Part shown: one piece after another, positions 1 through 5,428 of the stretch | How positions within the stretch are numbered: the first letter of the stretch is position 1 | Layout: each line of letters opens with the position of its first letter | Assembly (NCBI GenBank): GCA_937897665.1 | Contig: CALCPB010000142.1 | Location: 1 to 5,428, forward strand | Reading direction: 5' to 3' | Length of the DNA: 5,428 nt | Origin: an uncultured Halomicronema sp. | GTDB lineage: Bacteria > Cyanobacteriota > Cyanobacteriia > Phormidesmidales > Phormidesmidaceae | Notes under the pieces: model-generated | What the model was told of the DNA's origin: nothing | Seen by the model: the letters and a program-made list of their open reading frames with translations, nothing else | Database searches by the model: none | Made by a program: the position numbers and the translations under genes

Positions 1-1581
1 TCGGTTTGGATACATATCGCGCGCCACCTCAGCGATCGCTTCATCGAGTTGCAAAATATGTTTCGCGAGGGCAAACTCACTCTCGTCTTCGAGATGTACA
101 GTGGCCTCGGCATCTAGGGCTTGGAGGTCAATCTGACTCTTGCGACTGATGCCTTGAACGCGCACGTAAGCGTACAGCAAGTAAGGTGCCGTATTGCCCT
201 GCAGGGCGAGCATCTTGTCATAACTAAAGATGTAATTACTGGTCCGGTTTTGGCTCAGATCCGCATATTTAACCGCGCCGATGCCGACAGTTTCGGCCAC
301 AGATTGAATAAAGTCCGCCGTTTCATCCCGCCCCTCAGCCGCAATCCGCGTCTCCAGATCCGCTCGGGCTCGACTGATCGCTTCATCCAGCAAATCCTGA
401 AGACGCACCGTCTCGCCAGAGCGAGTTTTGAACTTCTTGCCGTCTTCTCCCTGCACCAAACCAAAAGGCACGTGCGCCAGTTCTACGTCATCGGGAATCC
501 ATCCGGCTTTCGCTGCCACCTGAAAGACCTGAGTAAAGTGACTCGCTTGCCCGACATCAACCACGTAAAGAATCCGCTCAGCCTTTTCTTGTTGGGTACG
601 CTGACGAATCGCAGCTAAGTCGGTAGTGGCATAGTTAAATCCACCGTTTGACTTTTGGATAATCAGCGGCTGTGGCTCTCCGGCTTTATTGGTGAATCCA
701 TCGAGAAAAACGACCTGAGCCCCTTGATCTGCGACCAGCAGACCCTGATCTCTCAGAGCGGCAACCACCTCAGATAAGAGCGGATTGTAGAAAGATTCGC
801 CACGTTCAATGATGCGGATGTCGAGGCGATCGTAGATTTTCTGAAAGGCTTGGCGGGACTGATCGCAGAGTAGCTGCCAGGCAGCTTGAGCAGCCGGATC
901 GCCAGACTGTAGCTCGACCACGGCCTGTCGCGATCGCGCCTTAAAGTCTTCGTCAGTATCGAAGCGCTGTTTGGCCTGTTTGTAGAACATGACCAAATCG
1001 CCAATATCCACGGCGGCAGCACTGGTCAAGGCTTCGGGGCAGACGGCACGTAAATGGGTAATCAACATCCCAAACTGAGTGCCCCAGTCGCCGACATGGT
1101 TGAGGCGCAGCACATCGTGACCGATGAATTCCAGCACGCGGGCGATCGAATCGCCGATGATGGTCGATCGCAGATGCCCCACATGCATCTCTTTCGCAAT
1201 ATTGGGGCTAGAAAAGTCAACAATCACCTTTTGCGACTGTTGGACTGGGGCGACACCCAATCGCGGATCGGGCGCTATTTCTCGCAGTTGCGCTTCCAAA
1301 TAGGTCGTTTTAAGCCGCAGGTTAATAAACCCCGGCCCAGCAATTTCGGGCGGCTCACAGATATCGGCAACGTCGAGATTAGCCACAATCTGTTCGGCTA
1401 TCGCCCGCGGTTTGTTCTGCAGACGCTTGGCCAGCGCCATGGCGACATTGGCCTGATAATCGCCAAATTTGGGATTGCTGGCCGGTACCAAAACCGGATC
1501 GGTGCCCTGGAGTTCTGAGCCAAAGGCGTTGACCAAGGCTTGCTCTAGCCGAGCGGTGAGCGTCGCGATCGCAGACAACAT
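1..1581 (-). CDS. argS: Arginyl-tRNA synthetase (class I), C-terminus cut by window edge
   Basis: Cytoplasmic enzyme that joins arginine to tRNA-Arg using ATP. Reading the minus strand from the ATG at 1581 gives 527 codons with no stop or frameshift, running off the left edge. An N-terminal ArgRS-specific domain (about residues 5-90) is followed by the class I Rossmann catalytic core. The HIGH signature is HVGH at 133-136, within [30 protein letters not shown] at 161-173 and [14 protein letters not shown] at 311-324 are family blocks. KKFKTRSG at 382-389 is the ArgRS counterpart of KMSKS. The DALR anticodon-binding domain begins near 450 ([15 protein letters not shown] at 463-477). Family members have about 580-590 residues, so roughly 60 are missing here only because the window ends. 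An in-frame TTG lies two codons upstream and a stop (TAG, 1633-1635) further up; the ATG is the better start. No clear Shine-Dalgarno is visible. It follows the DUF2996 gene by 153 bases. Confidence 0.96.
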   Translation of the reverse strand, partial: MLSAIATLTARLEQALVNAFGSELQGTDPVLVPASNPKFGDYQANVAMALAKRLQNKPRAIAEQIVANLDVADICEPPEIAGPGFINLRLKTTYLEAQLREIAPDPRLGVAPVQQSQKVIVDFSSPNIAKEMHVGHLRSTIIGDSIARVLEFIGHDVLRLNHVGDWGTQFGMLITHLRAVCPEALTSAAAVDIGDLVMFYKQAKQRFDTDEDFKARSRQAVVELQSGDPAAQAAWQLLCDQSRQAFQKIYDRLDIRIIERGESFYNPLLSEVVAALRDQGLLVADQGAQVVFLDGFTNKAGEPQPLIIQKSNGGFNYATTDLAAIRQRTQQEKAERILYVVDVGQASHFTQVFQVAAKAGWIPDDVELAHVPFGLVQGEDGKKFKTRSGETVRLQDLLDEAISRARADLETRIAAEGRDETADFIQSVAETVGIGAVKYADLSQNRTSNYIFSYDKMLALQGNTAPYLLYAYVRVQGISRKSQIDLQALDAEATVHLEDESEFALAKHILQLDEAIAEVARDMYPNR

Positions 1582-1734
1582 AGACAATACCGAGCAGCTA
1601 GCAACCGCTGCTGCAAAAACACCTTTTTTATCCTAGGGCATCGCGGCCGAGCAACTCGAAATCACACTCGCCTGAATTTGCCGCTTCAGTCGCTCCGCTC
1701 AATCCAGCCCTGGCCGCTCAAACTAACCACCCAA
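1582..1734. other. Spacer between the DUF2996 gene and argS
   Basis: Non-coding spacer of 153 bases. It holds an 8-base direct repeat, CCGCTCAA on the plus strand at 1695-1702 and 1714-1721. A possible argS -10 element, TAGGAT on the minus strand (1630-1635), matches four of six consensus bases and has no convincing -35. I see no intrinsic terminator after the DUF2996 gene, so read-through into argS is possible. Confidence 0.4.
1594..1614 (-). other. Hairpin in the argS leader
   Basis: On the minus strand GCAGC-AGC pairs with GCT-(A)-GCTGC around the four-base loop GGTT, giving eight base pairs with one bulged A. It ends 12 bases before the argS ATG, where a ribosome would land. There is no T tract, so it is not a standard terminator. 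A role in argS translation is inference; the structure may be incidental. Confidence 0.35.
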
Positions 1735-2202
1735 TCAGTTGCGCGTCAGCCACTTTTGGCCATTGAGCCGCTGCAGGGTATAAAGCACCATTAGGTCGAG
1801 GGTAATACGGCGTTCGTCGCCCATAAACTGCTCCACCCCGCTCGATGGACCTTTGCCCTGCCCATAGTAGAAAAATTTGGGGCCTTTGATATCTTCTTTC
1901 GTGAAGACGATATTGAACTGGCGATCGGTCAAGCCAGGCTTGTGCCCCTGCACTTGCCAATACACGTCATCGCTTTCAGCTCCTTTGACCGCCAGTGGGC
2001 TTTTGTCAAACATCAGCTCAACGCCATCCCAGCCGCCATCTTTGAGCGCTTTGTCGAGCCCAGGCACAAAGTGCTGCTCCATAAACTCGTTGAAGGGCTT
2101 ATCTTCTAATTTAGGCGGCTTTTCTTTCTTCGCTTTGGGAGCGGCTTTAGCCTTTGCGCTATCTGCGGTGTTTGCCGGTTGAGTCGTTTTTTCGTCAGCC
2201 AT
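1735..2202 (-). CDS. DUF2996 family protein, function unknown
   Basis: A 155-residue soluble protein that I recognise as DUF2996, a small family conserved in cyanobacteria with no function I can state. Residues 1-35 are an Ala/Lys/Pro-rich, low-complexity, strongly basic tail (KAKAAPKAKKEKPPK). The conserved domain follows from about residue 36: KPFNEFMEQHFVPGLDKAL, then a YWQV strand, then FNIVFTKEDIKGPKFF, FMGDERRITLDLMVL and the ending LQRLNGQKWLTRN. There is no signal peptide or membrane segment. The length suits the family, and the ATG at 2202 leads straight into the tail. A weak AGG about 12 bases upstream is the only possible ribosome-binding site. The gene lies downstream of a terminator that closes gmd, so it probably has its own promoter, although I cannot point to a good one. 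Family assignment is from memory of its conserved C-terminus. Confidence 0.87.
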   Translation of the reverse strand: MADEKTTQPANTADSAKAKAAPKAKKEKPPKLEDKPFNEFMEQHFVPGLDKALKDGGWDGVELMFDKSPLAVKGAESDDVYWQVQGHKPGLTDRQFNIVFTKEDIKGPKFFYYGQGKGPSSGVEQFMGDERRITLDLMVLYTLQRLNGQKWLTRN

Positions 2203-2271
2203 AACTCAGTTACGCCTATTGGGTCCGAATGGTTCTAACAGTATTTGCGGGAAAGCTCTCGTCTCCATAGT

Positions 2272-2316
2272 AAATGAAACAGCCTCCTAAGAAAGATCAC
2301 TTTCTCCAGGAGGCTG
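2272..2316 (-). terminator. Intrinsic terminator after gmd
   Basis: CAGCCTCCT (2280-2288) pairs perfectly with AGGAGGCTG (2308-2316). After a small 1x2 internal loop, AGAAAG (2290-2295) pairs with CTTTCT (2300-2305) around the tetraloop ATCA, for 15 base pairs in all. On the minus strand the hairpin is followed at once by TTTCATTTA, a moderate T-rich tail. It begins about 50 bases past the gmd stop and separates gmd from the DUF2996 gene. The plus-strand side is less T-rich and has no gene to terminate. Confidence 0.85.
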
Positions 2317-2365
2317 CGATTGTATTTGGCTAACGTTGTGAGACTGAAATCGAGGAACCGATTAC

Positions 2366-3439
2366 CTAAGATGCAGTCGAGCTGAGCTGAGTACGTCGCA
2401 CAGTGGCCAACTCTGGATGCTGAGCTTTATCAGCATCAACGATGCCCACGGCTTCCAAGTCAGAATCGACCATCAGCTCTACAAGCTCTTGAAAGGTGAC
2501 ACTGGGTTCCCAACCGAGTTTAGTCTGCGTTTTCGTCGGATCACCAATCAAAATATCAACTTCGGTAGGACGCAGATAGCGGGGATCAAAGGCCACATAG
2601 TCCCGCCAATTGAGGTCGACCCGGCCAAAGGCAATTTTCAAGAACTCTTCGACCGAGTGCGTTTCGCCCGTCGCGACCACATAGTCGTCTGCGGTGTCTT
2701 GCTGCAGCATGAGCCACATGGCGCGCACATAGTCTTTGGCATAACCCCAATCACGCTTGGCATCCAGGTTGCCGAGATAGAGTTTGTCTTGCTTTTTCGC
2801 AGCAATGCGAGCAACGGCGCGGGTGATTTTGCGGGTCACGAAGGTCTCACCGCGGCGAGGTGACTCGTGGTTAAACAAGATACCGTTACACGCAAACAGA
2901 TCGTAGGACTCACGATAGTTGATGGTTTGCCAATGAGCGTAGAGCTTGGCACAGGCGTAGGGACTGCGGGGGTAGAAGGGCGTCGTCTCGCTCTGCGGAA
3001 TCTCTTGCACCTTGCCGTACATTTCCGAAGAGCCCGCTTGGTAATAGCGCACTTCATTGCCAGTGCGTTGCTGATAGTCGCGGATGGCTTCGAGTAGGCG
3101 CAGCGCGCCCATGGCCACCGTGTCTACAGTATATTCAGGTGAGTCAAAGCTCACGCGCACGTGCGATTGAGCGCCCAAGTTATAAACTTCAGCCGGCTCG
3201 ACTTGCTCTAAGATGCGGCGCAGCATAGTGCCATCGTTGAGGTCACCGTAGTGCAAAAACAGGCGAGCATCTTCGTTATGCGGGTCAACGTAAACATGAT
3301 CGAGGCGATCGGTATTAAAGGTCGAAGTCCGACGAATAATCCCGTGAACCTGATAGCCTTTTTCCAATAAAAGTTCTGCCAGGTAGGAACCATCTTGACC
3401 GGTGATGCCGGTGATTAGGGCTCGTTTGGGTTGTGTCAT
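2366..3439 (-). CDS. gmd: GDP-mannose 4,6-dehydratase
   Basis: Converts GDP-D-mannose to GDP-4-dehydro-6-deoxy-D-mannose using tightly bound NADP, the first step towards GDP-fucose, GDP-rhamnose and related sugars for exopolysaccharide, S-layer or LPS glycans. The 357 residues match the usual length for this extended short-chain dehydrogenase. The nucleotide-binding loop [11 protein letters not shown] is at 10-20, followed by GDLND at 65-69 and [12 protein letters not shown] at 87-98. The active-site block is AGSSEM at 135-140, and YACAK at 161-165 gives the catalytic Tyr161 and Lys165. Compared with the E. coli enzyme as I recall it, Ser137, Glu139, Tyr161 and Lys165 correspond to Thr132, Glu134, Tyr156 and Lys160; Ser for Thr is common in the AGSSEM subgroup. 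[19 protein letters not shown] (190-208) and [19 protein letters not shown] (220-238) are further diagnostic blocks. The ATG at 3439 starts directly before the Rossmann strand; no strong Shine-Dalgarno is seen. The usual partner, GDP-fucose synthase (fcl), is absent from the window. Confidence 0.97.
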   Translation of the reverse strand: MTQPKRALITGITGQDGSYLAELLLEKGYQVHGIIRRTSTFNTDRLDHVYVDPHNEDARLFLHYGDLNDGTMLRRILEQVEPAEVYNLGAQSHVRVSFDSPEYTVDTVAMGALRLLEAIRDYQQRTGNEVRYYQAGSSEMYGKVQEIPQSETTPFYPRSPYACAKLYAHWQTINYRESYDLFACNGILFNHESPRRGETFVTRKITRAVARIAAKKQDKLYLGNLDAKRDWGYAKDYVRAMWLMLQQDTADDYVVATGETHSVEEFLKIAFGRVDLNWRDYVAFDPRYLRPTEVDILIGDPTKTQTKLGWEPSVTFQELVELMVDSDLEAVGIVDADKAQHPELATVRRTQLSSTAS

Positions 3440-3528
3440 GTTGGTTCAATATCCAGTAAATCTATATGGTGCAGGGGGTCGAAGGCTGGTTTTGATGCCT
3501 GTCGACGGTGACTGGAGCAAGGCGTCTG

Positions 3529-3534
3529 TTTATA
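3529..3534 (-). promoter_or_regulatory. Possible -10 element for gmd
   Basis: TATAAA on the minus strand matches five of six consensus -10 bases and would give a gmd leader of roughly 85 bases. No good -35 lies 16-18 bases upstream. TATAGA at 3461-3466 is an alternative closer to the gene. This is a motif match only. Confidence 0.22.
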
Positions 3535-3571
3535 TTGCCCGTCTCAGTCGCTAAGCATCGGCGGTCAGTAG

Positions 3572-3587
3572 TTGGGGGTGCCCCCAA
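3572..3587. repeat. Perfect G5/C5 palindromic hairpin
   Basis: TTGGGGGTGCCCCCAA is a near-perfect palindrome with seven base pairs around a two-base centre (more likely six pairs with a GTGC loop). Neither side carries a T tract, so it is not a standard terminator. It lies about 40 bases upstream of the possible gmd -10 element. It could be a regulatory structure, or one copy of a dispersed short repeat, which cannot be judged from one window. Confidence 0.55.
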
Positions 3588-3624
3588 GACATCACAGGTG
3601 GCTTTAGAGTACCCAGTCAAGTTG

Positions 3625-3661
3625 TCAAGCTAGCTTTGCAACCAACCGACTCAAGCTAGCT
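3625..3661. repeat. Pair of 11-base direct repeats with AGCTAGCT cores
   Basis: TCAAGCTAGCT occurs at 3625-3635 and 3651-3661, a spacing of 26 bases, and each copy is followed shortly by TGCA. Because the AGCTAGCT core is self-complementary, the two copies could also pair with each other as an eight-base-pair stem, or each could be a protein-binding half-site. They lie about 190-220 bases upstream of gmd in the spacer. Confidence 0.5.
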
Positions 3662-3795
3662 GCAGTCAGTTAGGCAAGCAGCGCATGAGTAGTGGGCAAG
3701 GCGAGGCGTTGTATATGGCTGAGAGCACAGGACTATGGCAGCAAAAGTGATGCCAGACGGTTAGAACAGCGTGCGGAATACTGGGTTTATCCGGG

Positions 3796-3803
3796 GCGAT
3801 CGC
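3796..3803. repeat. HIP1 octamer GCGATCGC (non-coding copy)
   Basis: HIP1 is the highly iterated palindrome typical of many cyanobacterial genomes. Further exact copies are at 32-39, 930-937 and 1565-1572 (all in argS), 3990-3997 (cysH) and 5338-5345 (flavoprotein gene). This is the only copy outside a coding region. By chance one copy would be expected per roughly 65 kb. Confidence 0.9.
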
Positions 3804-3896
3804 CATCGTTCCTAACGGCTGCTTAAACATCGATCGTCAGCTGAGCTGTGACGGTAGGCCTGGGGGCAGACTCATCCTAACAGCCAATATTTTGAG

Positions 3897-4640
3897 TTAC
3901 AGCAAACTAGAGTCTAAGCTTTCCGCTTCGCCGGGTGTTTGGGGCAAATGCAGGCCACATTCTTGTTTGAGGCCGTGAAAGCGAGTGTCGCGATCGCTCG
4001 CATCGTCGACGGTGAGGGGACGACTTGAATGCCAGTCGCCAACCGTCACGTAGCCCTTCTCAAATAGGGGATGATAGGGCAGATCATAGGCCTGCAAATA
4101 GGTATAAATATCCTTCGCATGCCAATTGAGGATGGGCAAAATTTTGTAGATGCCCTGCTGCTGAGTCACGACATCTAAGGTCTGACGATGGGCGGTTTGA
4201 GTAGCCCTCAAACCAGCAAACCAAGCCGTGGCATTGAGTTCTCGCAGAGCTCGCTGCATCGGCTCAACCTTGCGGATGGAGTCGTAGTGGTTGAGGGCTT
4301 CGACATCTTGTTGTGCCCAGAGCTTGCCATGCAAGGCTTCCATGCGAGCGGGGCTAATGGAGGACTGATAAACTTTGAGATTAAGGTCAAGCCGCTGCGT
4401 GAGCTCTTCCGCAAAGAGATAGGTCTCGGCTGGGAGGTAGCCGGTATCGACCCAAATCACCGGAATGTCAGGATTGACGCGGGTAACCAAATGCAGCATC
4501 ACAGCAGACTGAATGCCAAAGCTAGTACTCATAATGGCTCCCGTGCTGAAAGTCTGATCAGCCCAAGCCACGATGGATTTAGCGTCTTTGGTCGTGAGGT
4601 AAGTCTCTAGCTGCTGGTTGACTTGCTTCAGATCGATCAT
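3897..4640 (-). CDS. cysH: Phosphoadenylyl-sulfate (PAPS) reductase, thioredoxin-dependent
   Basis: Reduces PAPS to sulfite with electrons from thioredoxin in assimilatory sulfate reduction, in the cytoplasm. From the ATG at 4640 ([15 protein letters not shown]) the protein is 247 residues, close to the roughly 244 of E. coli CysH. Numbered from that start, the nucleotide-binding loop [13 protein letters not shown] is at 38-50. [17 protein letters not shown] is at 60-76, KVEPMQRAL at 124-132, [13 protein letters not shown] at 140-152 and [20 protein letters not shown] at 189-208. The catalytic ECGLH is at 227-231. Cys228 is the only cysteine in the protein, so the four cysteines of the 4Fe-4S APS-reductase class are absent and this is the PAPS type. 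A 16-residue tail ([16 protein letters not shown]) follows ECGLH, longer than in E. coli. The open frame continues upstream to an ATG at 4775, adding 45 residues that resemble nothing in the family, so I prefer 4640. There is no obvious Shine-Dalgarno; GGGGAAGAG lies too far upstream. Confidence 0.93.
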   Translation of the reverse strand: MIDLKQVNQQLETYLTTKDAKSIVAWADQTFSTGAIMSTSFGIQSAVMLHLVTRVNPDIPVIWVDTGYLPAETYLFAEELTQRLDLNLKVYQSSISPARMEALHGKLWAQQDVEALNHYDSIRKVEPMQRALRELNATAWFAGLRATQTAHRQTLDVVTQQQGIYKILPILNWHAKDIYTYLQAYDLPYHPLFEKGYVTVGDWHSSRPLTVDDASDRDTRFHGLKQECGLHLPQTPGEAESLDSSLL

Positions 4641-4774
4641 TCGGTATGAAATTTCGACTCTTCCCCTAATACTTTGGCAAGTGTACGACGGATTGGAAGG
4701 GTTGTGGAGCGAAGTCTCTACCTGAACTAGATTTTTGTGGGTTTGAGGAAGGCGCGCTGATGACGCTGACAGCA

Positions 4775-4805
4775 TGACTCAACGAATCTAGAATCCGCTG
4801 AGTCA
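4775..4805. promoter_or_regulatory. Dyad TGACTCA-N17-TGAGTCA upstream of cysH
   Basis: Perfect 7-base inverted repeat: TGACTCA at 4775-4781 and TGAGTCA at 4799-4805, separated by 17 bases that contain the small palindrome TCTAGA. It lies 135-165 bases before the preferred cysH start and about 65 bases after the stop of the flavoprotein gene. It could be an operator for cysH, or a hairpin at the end of the upstream transcript. There is no T tract, which weakens the terminator reading. Confidence 0.35.
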
Positions 4806-4868
4806 CGGGTAATTGTTTGAGATCGGTGCAGCATCCCCCGATCAGGAGCGGCGATGGTGAGGGTGCAG

Positions 4869-5408
4869 CTATGGACGGAGTTTGGCGGTGTGGGTCACGA
4901 GGCTGTGGACAAACTTATCCAGGCGCTCGACTAGCTTGTCATCGACCAATTGACCGTCATCATCAAAGGCTTTCCAAGCCTGGCCGATCGCCACCTGTTC
5001 AGGAATGACCCAGGCATGTACCCAGCGAGCAATTGTCCGTAAGTCATTCAGTGCATTGTTAATCGCCTGGCCGCCCAACACGCTGATGGCACCCACCACC
5101 TTGCCTGAGAGTTCGTCAAAACTCATTAAGTCCAAAGTATTTTTGAGCACGCCACTGACGCTGCCATGGTATTCCGGCGTGGCGAGAATCAGGCCGTCTG
5201 CTGCTTTTACGGTTTCTCGCAGACGCACAACATCGGGATAGTCGGCATAGTGATCGTTGCCGTTGCAAAAGGGGAGCATGAGCTGGCGGAGATCGAGTGT
5301 CGTCACCTCAGCACCCAAGTCTTGCGCGGTGCGGGTGGCGATCGCTAGCGCCTGATGACTGTAGGAACCCGCTCGTAAGCTACCAGCAATACTGACTAAT
5401 TTCACCAT
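4869..5408 (-). CDS. NAD(P)H-dependent FMN reductase-like flavoprotein
   Basis: A 179-residue member of the NADPH-dependent FMN reductase (FMN_red) family with a flavodoxin-like fold, the group that includes SsuE, ChrR/YieF, ArsH and many quinone or azo reductases. Strand 1 and the FMN phosphate loop are VSIAGSLRAGSYS (residues 5-17). The second FMN-binding segment is ATPEYHGSVSGVLKNTLDLM (76-95), followed by GKVVGAISVLGGQAINNALNDLR (102-124), which lies over the flavin in this fold. It has the standard family length, no signal peptide and no membrane segment, so a soluble cytoplasmic enzyme is expected. The natural substrate cannot be deduced. The start is well supported: GGAG (5414-5417, minus strand) sits five bases before the ATG. 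It precedes cysH in the same direction with a spacer of about 228 bases; an SsuE-like link to sulfur metabolism is possible but rests on proximity alone. Confidence 0.9.
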   Translation of the reverse strand: MVKLVSIAGSLRAGSYSHQALAIATRTAQDLGAEVTTLDLRQLMLPFCNGNDHYADYPDVVRLRETVKAADGLILATPEYHGSVSGVLKNTLDLMSFDELSGKVVGAISVLGGQAINNALNDLRTIARWVHAWVIPEQVAIGQAWKAFDDDGQLVDDKLVERLDKFVHSLVTHTAKLRP

Positions 5409-5413
5409 AAGAA

Positions 5414-5417
5414 CTCC
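5414..5417 (-). promoter_or_regulatory. Ribosome-binding site of the flavoprotein gene
   Basis: GGAG on the minus strand, five bases upstream of the ATG at 5408. It is the only clear Shine-Dalgarno in the window and fixes this start; the other four genes lack one at normal spacing. Confidence 0.7.
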
Positions 5418-5428
5418 AGAATCGGAAG

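Larger units (their letters stand above)
3440..3896. other. 457-base spacer between cysH and gmd, no credible gene
   Basis: No open frame here has enough length or protein-like composition to support. The largest minor candidate is about 21 codons on the plus strand from an ATG at 3685, which I do not call. The stretch contains a G5/C5 hairpin, an 11-base direct repeat, one HIP1 octamer and a possible gmd promoter, each listed separately. Past the cysH stop I see only a weak dyad (CGTCA 3835-3839 with TGACG 3849-3853) and no T-rich intrinsic terminator. A long gmd leader, a small RNA, or the remains of a decayed gene would all fit; none is demonstrated. Confidence 0.6.

Noticed and set aside
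1054..1518. Plus-strand open frame of 154 codons (also one at 121-618)
   Set aside because: Both are antisense to argS, whose minus-strand frame is continuous and carries all the family motifs. Their translations look like nothing recognisable.
1718..1960. Minus-strand open frame of 80 codons
   Set aside because: Out-of-frame overlap with the DUF2996 gene, with no protein-like conservation visible.
1877..2182. Plus-strand open frame of 101 codons with a hydrophobic, membrane-like end
   Set aside because: It is antisense to the DUF2996 gene; the apparent hydrophobic end is the complement of the Ala/Lys-rich tail.
2417..2863. Plus-strand open frame of 148 codons, plus smaller frames at 2867-3097 and 2836-3057
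   Set aside because: Antisense or out-of-frame shadows of gmd.
3625..3661. Possible CRISPR or tandem-repeat array
   Set aside because: Only two 11-base copies, with no further units and no cas genes.
3685..3750. Small plus-strand open frame of about 21 codons in the cysH-gmd spacer
   Set aside because: Too short, no clear ribosome-binding site and no recognisable sequence.
3835..3853. Possible terminator after cysH (CGTCA/TGACG dyad)
   Set aside because: Only five base pairs around a nine-base loop, and no T-rich tract follows.
4188..4610. Plus-strand open frame of 140 codons
   Set aside because: Antisense to cysH, across its conserved core.
4817..5348. Plus-strand open frames (4817-5008, 5005-5241, 5166-5348)
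   Set aside because: Mostly antisense to the flavoprotein gene, short, and without a ribosome-binding site or recognisable product.

Overview
This 5.4 kb window looks like ordinary chromosomal DNA from a cyanobacterium. Three things point there: six copies of the HIP1 octamer GCGATCGC (far more than chance gives in 5.4 kb), a DUF2996-family protein known essentially from cyanobacteria, and cyanobacterial-style housekeeping proteins. The moderately high G+C, judged by eye, would suit a Leptolyngbya/Nodosilinea-type filamentous lineage, but I cannot fix the genus.

All five supported genes lie on the minus strand. In transcription order (high to low coordinate) they are: an NAD(P)H-dependent FMN reductase-like flavoprotein (5408-4869); cysH, PAPS reductase (most likely 4640-3897, although the open frame extends to 4775); a 457-base stretch with no credible gene; gmd, GDP-mannose 4,6-dehydratase (3439-2366), closed by a strong intrinsic terminator (2316-2272); a DUF2996 protein (2202-1735); and argS, arginyl-tRNA synthetase (1581 to the left edge, truncated by the window after 527 residues). 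The plus strand has no supported gene; its long open frames are antisense shadows.

The genes do not form an obvious pathway. CysH serves assimilatory sulfate reduction, Gmd supplies 6-deoxyhexose nucleotide sugars for glycans, ArgS charges tRNA-Arg, and the flavoprotein is a general redox enzyme. The spacers (about 228, 457, 163 and 153 bases) and the terminator after gmd argue for several separate transcription units rather than one operon.

I found no mobile element, CRISPR array, RNA gene or defence system. The points worth a second look are modest: the cysH start and the dyad upstream of it, the structured spacer upstream of gmd, a hairpin immediately before the argS start codon, and a gmd with no GDP-fucose synthase gene beside it.
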